From positions 48,472,141 through 48,536,140 of the forward strand of contig CM055099.1 of the NCBI GenBank assembly GCA_029204225.1: DNA of 64,000 nucleotides. The letters are read 5' to 3'. The notes under the pieces are model-generated. The model made no database searches. It was not told the DNA's origin and worked only from the letters and a program-made list of their open reading frames with translations. The translations under genes were made by a program, and so were the position numbers. Shown piece by piece: positions 9,965-19,507 of the stretch (position 1 is the first letter of the stretch; each line of letters begins with the position of its first letter). Origin of the DNA: Diphasiastrum complanatum (Eukaryota; Streptophyta; Lycopodiopsida; Lycopodiales; Lycopodiaceae).

Positions 9965-12175
9965 ATGGCATCTATAAATGCATATCTTTTGGATACTAAT
10001 GAAAGGCTCAACAAAACTAACTATTCCATATGGAAAGTTAGAATGGAATCTATCATGATCATGCAAGATCTGATGGAAATTGTAAATGGTAAGGAGGGTG
10101 AACCTATTCATCCTCAAGAAAAAGCCAAATACATCAAGAGGTGCAATGTTGCACTACATTGCATAAAAATGAATGTTGCAAATGAACTCTTAAGAGAGGT
10201 AGAAGATTGCACTTCATCTCAAGATGCTTGGAAGACTTTGCAAAAGGTCTATGAATCCAAGAACCAAACTAGAATGTTAGCTTTGAAGAATCAAATCTAT
10301 AGAAGCTATCAAAAGAAAGGAGAGAGTGCACATACTTTTGTCCTAAGAGTAAAAGAATTGAACAAAGAGCTAGCCTTTATAGGTGAACCTATCAAGGATG
10401 AAGAGCTTGTTCAACTCATATTGAATGGACTAAGCTTTGAATTTGACAATTTGGTTCAGGGATATGCAATTATGGGTAAGCTACCCATACTTGAAGAACT
10501 CCAAGGCACGCTCATGGCCGAGGAATCAAGAAGCAGCCAAATGCAAGAGAGGATGGATAGGCTTTCCATCCAAGGTGGAGATGACCAAGCTCTCTTCACC
10601 AAAGGCAAAGGCAAGTCCAAAGGCAAAGGATCAACATTCAAGAAGTCTACAAAGCTTGAGGATCAAGAAGGACCCCCAAAGGCATCTCCATCAACCACCA
10701 AAGTCAAGAAGGACAAATCAAAGGTGAAGTGCTACTATTGTAGCAAGATGGGGCATTATGCCTCGGAATGCTTCAAGAGGAAGCAAGATCAAAGCCAAGC
10801 CAACATGAGCAAAGAGGAGGAGGAGGAGAGTTCACATGAGGACTCTCTCATGATGTCCATATTTTCTTCAACAAGCTTCAAAGGAGAAGATCCTTGGTGG
10901 ATTGACTCGGGTGCTAGTTCACACATGACTAGTAAAAGGGAGTTTTTCTCTTCTCTCTTATCTTATGATGGACCTATAAAGTCTATCTATACAGCAAATG
11001 ATGAAGCTTGTAAGATTGAAGGAGTTGGTAGCATTCCCCTTTGCTTAGGATCTTCCAAAAAGATCAACATAGAAGGTGTTTTGTACATTCCTACAATAAC
11101 AAAGAATCTACTAAGTGTTGGCCAAATGGTAGACAATGGTTTCAATGTTGACTTTGCTTCAAATGAATGTTTCATCAAGAATAAGGGTAAGATAGTGGCT
11201 AAGGGCACTAGACTTGGCAAACTTTATAAGCTGGATGCATTTGTGGATACTAATGTTGTCATGTTGGCCAAGAAGAGCAAGATATCTACCTTTACTTTAT
11301 GGCACAAAAGACTTGGACATGTCAACTCGGGTTCCATGGAGGCTATGATCAAGGAGGAGTATGCTTTAGGCCTACCAAGGTCTATTGGTAAGGAAGACAA
11401 GGTTTGTGAAGCTTGTGCCTTATCCAAGGCACATAAGAAGGTGTTTCCTAACTCCATCACAAAGTCATCTCATCCTCTTGAACTCATACACTCGGATGTG
11501 CACATTGCTAGCACCAAATCTAATGGAGGTTCATCCATGTTTTTAACCTTCATTGATGACTACTCAAGATATTGTTGGGTGTTCTTACTTTCCTTCAAGT
11601 CTCAAGTATTTGATACTTTTGTAAAGTTCAAGTTGTTTGTGGAAAAGCATCATAATCATAGCATCAAGATTCTTAGAAGTGACAATGGTGGAGAATTCAT
11701 CTCCAATGAGTTCAAGGCCTTTTGTGAGGAGGAAGGGATCAAGAAAGAGACTTCTTGTCCTTACACTCCTCAACAAAATGGAGTTGCTGAAAGAAGGAAT
11801 AGAACATTATGTGAATGTTCTAAGGCTTTAAGATTAGATGCTTGTTTGCCCAAATCCTTTTGGGGTGAATCTCTTGTATGTGCAAACTACTTGATGAATA
11901 GGGTGTCTTGCAAAGCAATTGAAGGCAAAACTCCATATGAGATGTTGTATGGAAAGAAACCCAATCTTAATCACTTGAAAGTTTTTGGGTGTATATGTTA
12001 TGTGCATGTGCCATTGGAAACAAGAACCAAGGAGGATCCATCTTCCACAAGAGGGATCATGCTTGGATATGCAAGCTCAAGCAAGGGCTACAAAGTCTAT
12101 CTCCCATCCTTGAACAAATTTGTTGTTTCAAGGGATGTCATCTTTGATGAACATCATATGCATATGCTTGAATAA
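9965..12175 (+). CDS. Copia Gag-protease-integrase polyprotein (ends at internal stop)
   Basis: 736 codons. Order: UBN2-type Gag (ERLNKTNYSIWKVRME near residue 13 onward), CCHC knuckle CYYCSKMGHYASEC (from about 256), aspartic protease WIDSGASSHM (catalytic Asp about 314), integrase zinc region (WHKRLGH, then CEAC, about 446-485), and the integrase core with its D-D-E residues visible (HSDV about 510, RSDNGGEF about 573, GVAERRNR about 609). All catalytic motifs look intact. The frame ends at TAA 12173-12175 and resumes in the same frame with RT, so this is one polyprotein cut by a stop. The ATG was chosen because it is the first in the frame and begins a typical Gag N-terminus. Gag forms the particle, protease cleaves the polyprotein and integrase inserts the cDNA. 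Confidence 0.93.
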   Translation: MASINAYLLDTNERLNKTNYSIWKVRMESIMIMQDLMEIVNGKEGEPIHPQEKAKYIKRCNVALHCIKMNVANELLREVEDCTSSQDAWKTLQKVYESKNQTRMLALKNQIYRSYQKKGESAHTFVLRVKELNKELAFIGEPIKDEELVQLILNGLSFEFDNLVQGYAIMGKLPILEELQGTLMAEESRSSQMQERMDRLSIQGGDDQALFTKGKGKSKGKGSTFKKSTKLEDQEGPPKASPSTTKVKKDKSKVKCYYCSKMGHYASECFKRKQDQSQANMSKEEEEESSHEDSLMMSIFSSTSFKGEDPWWIDSGASSHMTSKREFFSSLLSYDGPIKSIYTANDEACKIEGVGSIPLCLGSSKKINIEGVLYIPTITKNLLSVGQMVDNGFNVDFASNECFIKNKGKIVAKGTRLGKLYKLDAFVDTNVVMLAKKSKISTFTLWHKRLGHVNSGSMEAMIKEEYALGLPRSIGKEDKVCEACALSKAHKKVFPNSITKSSHPLELIHSDVHIASTKSNGGSSMFLTFIDDYSRYCWVFLLSFKSQVFDTFVKFKLFVEKHHNHSIKILRSDNGGEFISNEFKAFCEEEGIKKETSCPYTPQQNGVAERRNRTLCECSKALRLDACLPKSFWGESLVCANYLMNRVSCKAIEGKTPYEMLYGKKPNLNHLKVFGCICYVHVPLETRTKEDPSSTRGIMLGYASSSKGYKVYLPSLNKFVVSRDVIFDEHHMHMLE

Positions 12176-12205
12176 GGCTCAAGTGCTCCAACAATCAAGA
12201 AGAAG
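12173..12205 (+). other. In-frame stop between integrase and RT, with re-start ATG
   Basis: TAA at 12173 splits a frame that is otherwise continuous. Translation beyond the stop stays open through the spacer into RT. The next ATG is at 12206. This may be a nonsense mutation or a site of readthrough or re-initiation. Confidence 0.85.
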
Positions 12206-13840
12206 ATGGCCGAGGAGCAAGATCTTGGTTTTGAGGAGGAGCTCATGGAGGAGCAAGCACCAAACCCACCTATCACACCAAGGAGATCTTCAAGGGCAAA
12301 AGTGGAGCCATCAAGGCTCACATATCAAGGCAAAGGACAGCAAGTTGAGGGTATATCATCCACTTCTTATGCTTTATCTAGTTTTGAAGAACCGTCTAAT
12401 GTTGAAGATGCATTGAACTCCAAAGAATGGTATAAAGCTATGTTGGATGAGTATGATGCCTTGATTGAGAATGAAACTTGGTTGCTTGTTGAGAGACCTC
12501 AAAGGAATGTAATAGGATGCAAGTGGGTCTTCAAGCTTAAGTTGAATGAAAATGGGAGTGTTAACAAACATAAAGCAAGATTAGTTGCAAAAGGTTATGC
12601 TCAAGAGAGAGGGATAGACTATGAGGAAACTTTTGCACCCGTGGCCAAGATGGTCACAATAAGACTAATCATTGCACTTGCATCACATTTTGGATGGATT
12701 CTATGTCAAATGGATGTCTCTAATGCTTTCTTGAATGGTTTTTTGGAAGAGGATATCTATATGGAGCAGCCACAAGGGTTCATCAAGCATGGAATGGAGA
12801 ACGAAGTATGCCATCTCCAAAGAAGCATCTATGGCTTGAAGCAAGCCTCGAGATCTTGGAATTCAAGACTACATTGCTATCTTATTTCACTTTCTTTTGT
12901 TCAAAGTGAATATGATCCCACTCTTTACATTAAGTTTGATGATGTTGGTATTGTACTTTTACTCATTTATGTAGATGACATCATCATTAGTGGAAATAGT
13001 GTTGATGGTATTGAAAAAATCAAGATAGATCTATCCTTAGAGTTCAAGATGGTAGATCTAGGGTGTCTTCACTTCATCTTAGGCATAGAAGTACTTAGAG
13101 GGTCTGATTTTATCTTTATAAGTCAAGTAAACTATGCTCAAAGTCTTTTGAAGAAGTTTAAGATGGAAGTATGCAAAAGTGTTGACACACCAATGGAGCA
13201 AGATGTAAAAGTGCCAAATGAAGATGATGAAAGATCCTTCATGGACATCACTTTGTTTAGGCAACTTATAGGTTCCTTAATGTGGATCACTATAACTAGA
13301 CCAGATCTTAGCTTTAGTGTATGTAGGTTGAGCCAATCCATGCAAAAGCCATTGAATATCCATTGGAAAAAGGCTAAGAGGATTCTAAGATACATCTCGG
13401 GTACATTGGATTTTGGGATTCTATATAGAGGAGATGTGATTAACCTTCATGCATTTAGTGATTCAGATTTTGCAGGGGACAAGAGGGATAGGAAATCAAC
13501 AAGTGCCTATTCAACTTTCATAGGAGAAGGTGTGGTTTCATGGCTTTCAAAAAAGCAAGAAACTATATCTCTATCTTCAACCGAGGCCGAGTACAAAGCT
13601 TTGACAACCACTACAAAGGAGGTACTTTGGATCAAGAGATTATTGGTGGAACTAAAGATCATGGATTCAGAGGAGGCACCAATCATCTACAATGACAATA
13701 TATCAGCCCAACACCTTGCATCTAACCCAATCTTCCATGCAAGATCTAAGCACATTGAGATATGCCATCACTTTGTGAGAGAAATGGTGCAAGCCAAGGA
13801 GATTGCTTTGGAGCATGTTCCAAGCAATGAATGTGTAGCT
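12206..13840 (+). CDS. Copia reverse transcriptase-RNase H (3' end displaced)
   Basis: Same frame as the upstream polyprotein, starting at an ATG 30 bases after its stop; this Met may only be internal. RT landmarks: KWVFKLKLNENG, ARLVAKGYAQ, MDVSNAFLNG and YVDD (first Asp about residue 257), the catalytic metal site. RNase H follows (SDSDFAGD, STEAEYKAL). The reading frame runs six codons into the inserted LTR and stops at 13861. The true C-terminus lies at 19396-19493 on the far side of the insertion. It would copy the element RNA into DNA; loss of the RNase H end probably inactivates this copy. Confidence 0.92.
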
Positions 13841-14487
13841 TGTGAAAAATACAGATCCTAAGTGGATCTAAACTCCAAGATCATTGGCTTGAATGCTTGC
13901 ACTCCAAACTACATAAGCTAGGAATTGGCAACACATTCTATGCTACCTAGAATGCAAAGAACTTGATCAAAAAGCATTTATCACAAATGGAAACTTCCAT
14001 AAACATCAAGTGCGGCCCAAAATAGCATTATACAGTCCATAATACATCAGCCTATCACTTTTGGAAAGCACCTAAGATCATACACACAAAGCTTGAACTC
14101 AATCACTACACAATGCCAACAATGGAAGGAGAACCCAATAGAAAAATCTCTCATTAAGCAAATGAATACAATGGATCTGCTCCAACCTGTTTCTCCACGG
14201 CCTACCTGCTATATATAGCTGAGAGAGATGACTCTCTCTCCTCTCTCTAGACCCTCCTTACCTAAAATATGCCCTATATAGGTAAAATTGGCATATATGT
14301 CCAAAATACATGAAAATGGACTCATTTCGAAGGTCTTGAAGTTTGACACTTCTTCATACTGAAAAAATACACTTACTAAAAATATCTAGACCTGTTTCAC
14401 ACGTGTGAAAAGTCAGATCCTAAACTATGTGCCATTTTTAGCAATTTTGGCCTAAAACTAGACAAGGAAATGTTGACAATTTTCACA
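13841..14487 (-). repeat. 3' LTR of the Gag-only element
   Basis: 647 bp, by eye identical to 18749-19395. It contains the perfect 16-bp palindrome TTTCACACGTGTGAAA (14395-14410) and a CT-rich tract next to a TATATATA box near 14211. Confidence 0.95.
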
Positions 14488-14500
14488 CTCCCTCTTCAAC
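14488..14500 (-). other. Polypurine tract of the Gag-only element
   Basis: The complement reads GAAGAGGGAG directly before the LTR. It starts immediately after the ORF stop codon, so no non-coding spacer separates ORF and tract. Confidence 0.8.
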
Positions 14501-17500
14501 TTAACTTGCTAGTTTTACAACACTACTTTGTTCCAACTTAAGAATGATCTCCATCATCAGAATAGATCTCTTCTCAAGGATCCTAATATGTACAAAATAG
14601 GACACAACATAATTGATATAGATAATAGTGTCCATATAGGATGCTTCACTATTTCTTACATCAATTTTACATAGAATCATAAAAATGGTACATGTAAAAG
14701 AACATAGAATCTCAATTAATGAATTCCTCCATGTATCCATCTCTGGTTTCTCTGTAAAATAGCAGCAAACAAGTTGTAAATGAAAGTGATCAACAAGTGT
14801 TTGCATGCCTCCTCCACATTTCACTATACATATAGTGAATGCAACATGTATCTCCATGAATGAACTTCCATCACCACCTTGCCTTTGTAGATCTTCAATC
14901 CATGAAAGCCTTTGAGTGAATGAATGCCAAAAAGATGTGTTCCCTACTCCATTTGAATGACCAAAACCTGAACTTGAAATACTTGAAGTACCTCCACAAG
15001 ATTTGCACACAACGCTTGATCCTACAATGTCAACAAGTTGCCAATTTGCCAACACTAGAATACTAGATCTTGAACTTTGTTCAAAAGAAAACATATTGAC
15101 CACTTCAATACCTTTCAAGATCTGAATGAATTCATGTACTTGATCATACAAACCAGCAATGATAACTATTCCATCTCCAAGATCCAAAGGATGCAAAACT
15201 ATGGAACTAGTTTTATTGAAATTTGACAATTTCAACACATTGACATAACAATGTTCATACATGAGATTAGGCAAGTGAGGTAGAGTAAGAAGACACTTCC
15301 TTGCAGCTCCAAAGACCTTACTTGAACCTTCAAGAACCTGTAAAAACAGATCCAAAATGCCTTGACCATTTGTCTCTTCTTTGATGCTTTTCACTAGCTT
15401 CGAATTGCCACTTGTCTCTTGGTGTTGATGAAGCAATCCAAGATCAACCTCTTGATCTTCCAATAAGACATCAAAGATCTTGCATATGTGAACATCTTCA
15501 GATCTGAAACTCTGAAGATACTCCCTCTCAAACACATGATTAAGATCCCACAAGATCTCATCAATGCTCAAATTTGACCCTTCACTATAGTTAGTGAAAA
15601 CAATGCCACCATCATAAACCAAAAGATAGATTCCAACATTTCCATTTAACATGAAGTAGAGTAGGTGAAGATGAGTATCAAACCTAATCAAAACAGCCCT
15701 CTTGAGTTCATAACAAACCTCAATAAGCTCACCAATGATATCTCCCTTGCCTTGAAGAAGTTGCCACTTGAGTTGCTCCATGTAGTCTTCTTCAACCAAC
15801 CTTTTGCCATCTTGACCATGAATGAACAATCCACCACAATCATAGAATGCTTTGAGTTGATGAAGAGATGTTAGATCCATGCTTTGGATCTTCCCAAGAA
15901 CCACTCTTCCATTGCCCTTTCCTTCACAAGACTCCCTCTTAATGCTAGCACCACAAAAGTTAGAAACCTCCCTCTTGATAGTTGCACCATAAGAAGTAGA
16001 AGACTCTTGAATATTAGAAGCCAAGAAAAGAATCCTTAGTACCTTCAACATAAGAGTGATTGAAGTACTCTCTCTTTTCAAACATGAACTTCTACTCAAT
16101 GATTTAGGTAATGAGTCATATGATAATGATTCTTCCTCACTATCGTTCATAAAAACATCATTCAAAGTACATCCTACTTTGAACACTTCACATACTTCTC
16201 TTCCTTTTGACTTGTGATCTCCCTCACCAAGTCTCATGATAGAAACCTTTGATCTACTCTTTTTATGAAGAAATGTGACACCACTTGTTGCACAAATGAC
16301 TTTATCACAAAAAGATGTAAAAGAACCATTTCCTTCAAGCATGCTCAAAGCACCATCATCTTTTCCCACATGATTACATACATCAATATGAAAAGAATTA
16401 GAAGAACAACCATCTTCTTGCAAAGAATGACACTTAGCATCTCCATCTTTTTCCATATGAACAAACAAGTCATTAGCAACAATCACTTCCAAAGAAGAAT
16501 CTTCATCAACTCCATTGATGAAGTTAGCTCCTTCCTTACCTTTTCCATTTTTGCACTTGCCATCTAGCACCATTGAAGAACCACCAAGCCTTGGAAGTCC
16601 ATGAGTAGAAGAGTACAAGCATGATGCTAATTTAGCTCCACATGACTCCATATGACTAGTAGGTAACACTAGTGCATCTTCAAGATCCAATGGATCCAAA
16701 AAATTGACCATAGATTCACCAAAGCTTGCCAAGTTAGCACAACAATTATCATCTCCAAGAAGTACATTAGATCTCAACCTAGATCTAGCATTTTGTTTCT
16801 TATGGCATTCATTTGCAAAATGTCCTTTCACTCCACAATAAAAACATTTGAACTTGGACTTATCTTGCTTCCTACTTTGCAAAGAAGAAGAATGCTTTCC
16901 ATGCTCCAAACTACCTTGCTTGGACCACTTGCCTTTGAACTTGCCCTTTGTGAAAAGAGCTTCTTCATCTCCACCTTGTGTTGATGCACCACCACCTTTG
17001 GCTTGCAACCTATGCTCTTCAGCCACCAAGATCTCTTGCAAGTCATTGACACTTGGCAAGGACTTTTGTATAGCAAAGCATTGTACAAGGTTAGAATGTT
17101 CATCAAGCAAACCATTCAACATGACTTGAACTAGTTCCCCATCCTTTATGCTTTCATCTATGCATGCTAGATCATCATTCAAGGATTTAACCTTCAAGAC
17201 AAATGAATGTGCACTCTCTCCCTCTCTTTGACAACTTTGGAAGATTTGCCTTCTTAGGGTGAGAACCCTAGATGTGGATTTGGACTCATAGATCTTCTTC
17301 AAAGCATTCCATGCTTCACTTGAAGAAGTACATTTACCAACTTCTTTAAGAAGTTCATTGGTAACATTCATCTTTATGATATGTAAGGCTCTTTTAGCCC
17401 TTCTATCAAAATTTAGTTGCTCTTGAAGAATTAGAGGTCTTTCTTCAATTCCCACAACTATATCCATTAGCTCATTCAACTCTAGTAAAGACTCCATCCT

Positions 17501-17641
17501 CACTTTCCAAGTTGAATAGTTTGTAGAGTTTAACCTCTCTTTAGCTTCCAACATGATTCCACCATTGGATGTCATGATGCTAATATCTTCTTGTGTCCTT
17601 AGGCTCTGTTCTAATGCACCTAGCACTCTCCTTTCTCTCAA
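14501..17641 (-). CDS. Gag fused to a large unknown region (1046 aa)
   Basis: Residues about 30-230 are UBN2-type Copia Gag (ERLNSTNYSTWKVRMESL; a clear relative of the surrounding Copia Gag ERLNKTNYSIWKVRMES). A CCHC knuckle CFYCGVKGHFANECHKK starts at about residue 266. The remaining ~750 residues match nothing I recognise: acidic/Ser-rich at 290-560, then mixed alpha/beta-like sequence, with a hydrophobic Cys-rich C-terminus containing a membrane-like stretch (SLIEILCSFTCTIFMILCKI). The frame is uninterrupted and ends at the polypurine tract, with no DSGA, D-D-E, YVDD or RNase H motif. The first ATG (17641) is used; a Met at about residue 23 (MTSNGG) resembles a normal Gag start and could be the real one. 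Gag would package the RNA; the fused part has no assigned role. Confidence 0.9.
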   Translation of the reverse strand: MRERRVLGALEQSLRTQEDISIMTSNGGIMLEAKERLNSTNYSTWKVRMESLLELNELMDIVVGIEERPLILQEQLNFDRRAKRALHIIKMNVTNELLKEVGKCTSSSEAWNALKKIYESKSTSRVLTLRRQIFQSCQREGESAHSFVLKVKSLNDDLACIDESIKDGELVQVMLNGLLDEHSNLVQCFAIQKSLPSVNDLQEILVAEEHRLQAKGGGASTQGGDEEALFTKGKFKGKWSKQGSLEHGKHSSSLQSRKQDKSKFKCFYCGVKGHFANECHKKQNARSRLRSNVLLGDDNCCANLASFGESMVNFLDPLDLEDALVLPTSHMESCGAKLASCLYSSTHGLPRLGGSSMVLDGKCKNGKGKEGANFINGVDEDSSLEVIVANDLFVHMEKDGDAKCHSLQEDGCSSNSFHIDVCNHVGKDDGALSMLEGNGSFTSFCDKVICATSGVTFLHKKSRSKVSIMRLGEGDHKSKGREVCEVFKVGCTLNDVFMNDSEEESLSYDSLPKSLSRSSCLKRESTSITLMLKVLRILFLASNIQESSTSYGATIKREVSNFCGASIKRESCEGKGNGRVVLGKIQSMDLTSLHQLKAFYDCGGLFIHGQDGKRLVEEDYMEQLKWQLLQGKGDIIGELIEVCYELKRAVLIRFDTHLHLLYFMLNGNVGIYLLVYDGGIVFTNYSEGSNLSIDEILWDLNHVFEREYLQSFRSEDVHICKIFDVLLEDQEVDLGLLHQHQETSGNSKLVKSIKEETNGQGILDLFLQVLEGSSKVFGAARKCLLTLPHLPNLMYEHCYVNVLKLSNFNKTSSIVLHPLDLGDGIVIIAGLYDQVHEFIQILKGIEVVNMFSFEQSSRSSILVLANWQLVDIVGSSVVCKSCGGTSSISSSGFGHSNGVGNTSFWHSFTQRLSWIEDLQRQGGDGSSFMEIHVAFTICIVKCGGGMQTLVDHFHLQLVCCYFTEKPEMDTWRNSLIEILCSFTCTIFMILCKIDVRNSEASYMDTIIYINYVVSYFVHIRILEKRSILMMEIILKLEQSSVVKLAS

Positions 17642-18736
17642 TAAATGAAGAAGGAGAAGATCTTAAAAGATTTAGAACCCTAAATGACCTCTATCTTGAA
17701 ACTATTTGGCTTTCAAGCATAGAAAGGAAGATTGAAACACATGCAACACTTTGCACACACTAAGAATGGATTACAAACTCAAACCAACCTGAACACACTC
17801 TTGCTTAAGCTCTCAAACTTTCCAGCAAGTGACCAAATCAAGTTATGGTGTGAAGAGTTACTTGCATTCTTAGAAAATACCCAAAACTAGGATGCCAAAA
17901 TTACCTAGTAATGAACAAACTTGATCAACATATGATCACCACACTAAGATATTGATTCAACCTGTAAAACCACATGTAAACCACAGTTCTAAAAGTTTAT
18001 AAACTCCAGCAAGTGATAAATACAAGATTTAGAGGTGAATGAATGAGCACACTTAGTGAATCACAAGACTAGCTTCACTATCTTGTCAAAATTTGGTGTT
18101 TAGATGTAGATCTAAGATCACTTCACATGAGAATGTTCCTCAACCTGTTAAGAACCTGAAAACACACTTGCATAATGGTTAACACCTTCCAGCAAATGCT
18201 CCAATCAAATTACATAAGGAGAGTTACTTACATGCTCAACAAAGTACACCAAAATTTATGCCAAAATTGATGACAATCTTTACAATATGCTCTTCACAAT
18301 GGAGCTTACAATATGTTCACCCAAAAAAGGGGATCTTTCATCCAAATGGGAGCTTTGCTCAGCCTTTAGGAGAATTACAACTCACTCAAAAGAGCATTTG
18401 TCATCCACTTAAGGAGAAGTTTCATCCACTTAAGGAGAGTGTTCATCCAAGAATGGAGATTGTCAACAATAGGATTGAAAAGAACATTGTTAGTATTGAA
18501 TATGCACAAGCCTCACAATCACAAATGATTAGGTGTTATGATCTGAACCAAAATAGTTTCTTTTCAGCCTCTGATCTTCAATAGACCTGAAATATGCTTT
18601 TGATCCACAAGTTCAACTCACAAAACAAAGGTTAGTAAGATTTGATCAACAAAGCAATGCAAAATCATGCTAGAACTTGATCAAACATCCAAATATCACC
18701 AAAAATGGAATACTTACTGTAAATAGAAGCCAACCA
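17642..18736 (-). other. Leader of the Gag-only element
   Basis: About 1.1 kb between primer site and ORF. Part of it (about 18520-18700) is conserved in the deleted relative at the right edge of the window (63180-63350). Confidence 0.75.
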
Positions 18737-18748
18737 GCTCTGATACCA
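18737..18748 (-). other. Primer-binding site of the Gag-only element
   Basis: The complement is TGGTATCAGAGC, the same tRNA-Met-type site as the host Copia, directly abutting the LTR. Confidence 0.92.
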
Positions 18749-19395
18749 TGTGAAAAATACAGATCCTAAGTGGATCTAAACTCCAAGATCATTGGCTTGA
18801 ATGCTTGCACTCCAAACTACATAAGCTAGGAATTGGCAACACATTCTATGCTACCTAGAATGCAAAGAACTTGATCAAAAAGCATTTATCACAAATGGAA
18901 ACTTCCATAAACATCAAGTGCGGCCCAAAATAGCATTATACAGTCCATAATACATCAGCCTATCACTTTTGGAAAGCACCTAAGATCATACACACAAAGC
19001 TTGAACTCAATCACTACACAATGCCAACAATGGAAGGAGAACCCAATAGAAAAATCTCTCATTAAGCAAATGAATACAATGGATCTGCTCCAACCTGTTT
19101 CTCCACGGCCTACCTGCTATATATAGCTGAGAGAGATGACTCTCTCTCCTCTCTCTAGACCCTCCTTACCTAAAATATGCCCTATATAGGTAAAATTGGC
19201 ATATATGTCCAAAATACATGAAAATGGACTCATTTCGAAGGTCTTGAAGTTTGACACTTCTTCATACTGAAAAAATACACTTACTAAAAATATCTAGACC
19301 TGTTTCACACGTGTGAAAAGTCAGATCCTAAACTATGTGCCATTTTTAGCAATTTTGGCCTAAAACTAGACAAGGAAATGTTGACAATTTTCACA
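18749..19395 (-). repeat. 5' LTR of the Gag-only element
   Basis: 647 bp. TATATATA at 19118-19125 reads as a TATA box on the minus strand as well. Palindrome TTTCACACGTGTGAAA at 19303-19318. Followed by target duplication TAGCT. Confidence 0.95.
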
Positions 19396-19493
19396 TAGCT
19401 GATCTACTTACTAAACCACTTCAAAAGACACCTTTTATGAAGTTCAGATCATCACTTGGAGTGATTAGTAAAGCAATGATTGAACCAAGCTAG
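19396..19493 (+). pseudogene. Displaced C-terminus of Copia RNase H
   Basis: Starting with the second copy of TAGCT, the frame reads ADLLTKPLQKTPFMKFR and continues to TAG at 19491. ADLLTKPL is the usual C-terminal signature of Copia RNase H. It continues the codon broken at 13840 and so proves the nested insertion. Confidence 0.9.
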
Positions 19494-19507
19494 ATAGTGA
19501 GGAGGAG
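19494..19507 (+). other. Polypurine tract of the Copia element
   Basis: The purine-rich run GTGAGGAGGAG directly before the 3' LTR, the expected plus-strand DNA primer. Confidence 0.8.

Larger units (their letters stand above)
13841..19395 (-). mobile_element. Non-autonomous Gag-only LTR element nested in the Copia element
   Basis: 5555 bp. The 647-bp LTRs (13841-14487 and 18749-19395) begin TGTGAAAAATACAG and end AATTTTCACA in + reading, and are flanked by the target duplication TAGCT (13836-13840, 19396-19400). The primer-site complement GCTCTGATACCA abuts the right LTR (18737-18748), so the element points to the minus strand and its 5' LTR is the right one. A purine tract (complement of 14488-14500) abuts the left LTR. 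Internally there is one 1046-codon ORF and a ~1.1-kb leader. No protease, integrase, RT or RNase H motif is present. It fits the class called TR-GAG elements and presumably moves with enzymes of a related Copia element. Confidence 0.93.

Noticed and set aside
15665-15874. 69-codon + ORF opposite the 1046-residue ORF (also 16265-16567, 16793-17129)
   Set aside because: Shadow frames of the minus-strand coding sequence.
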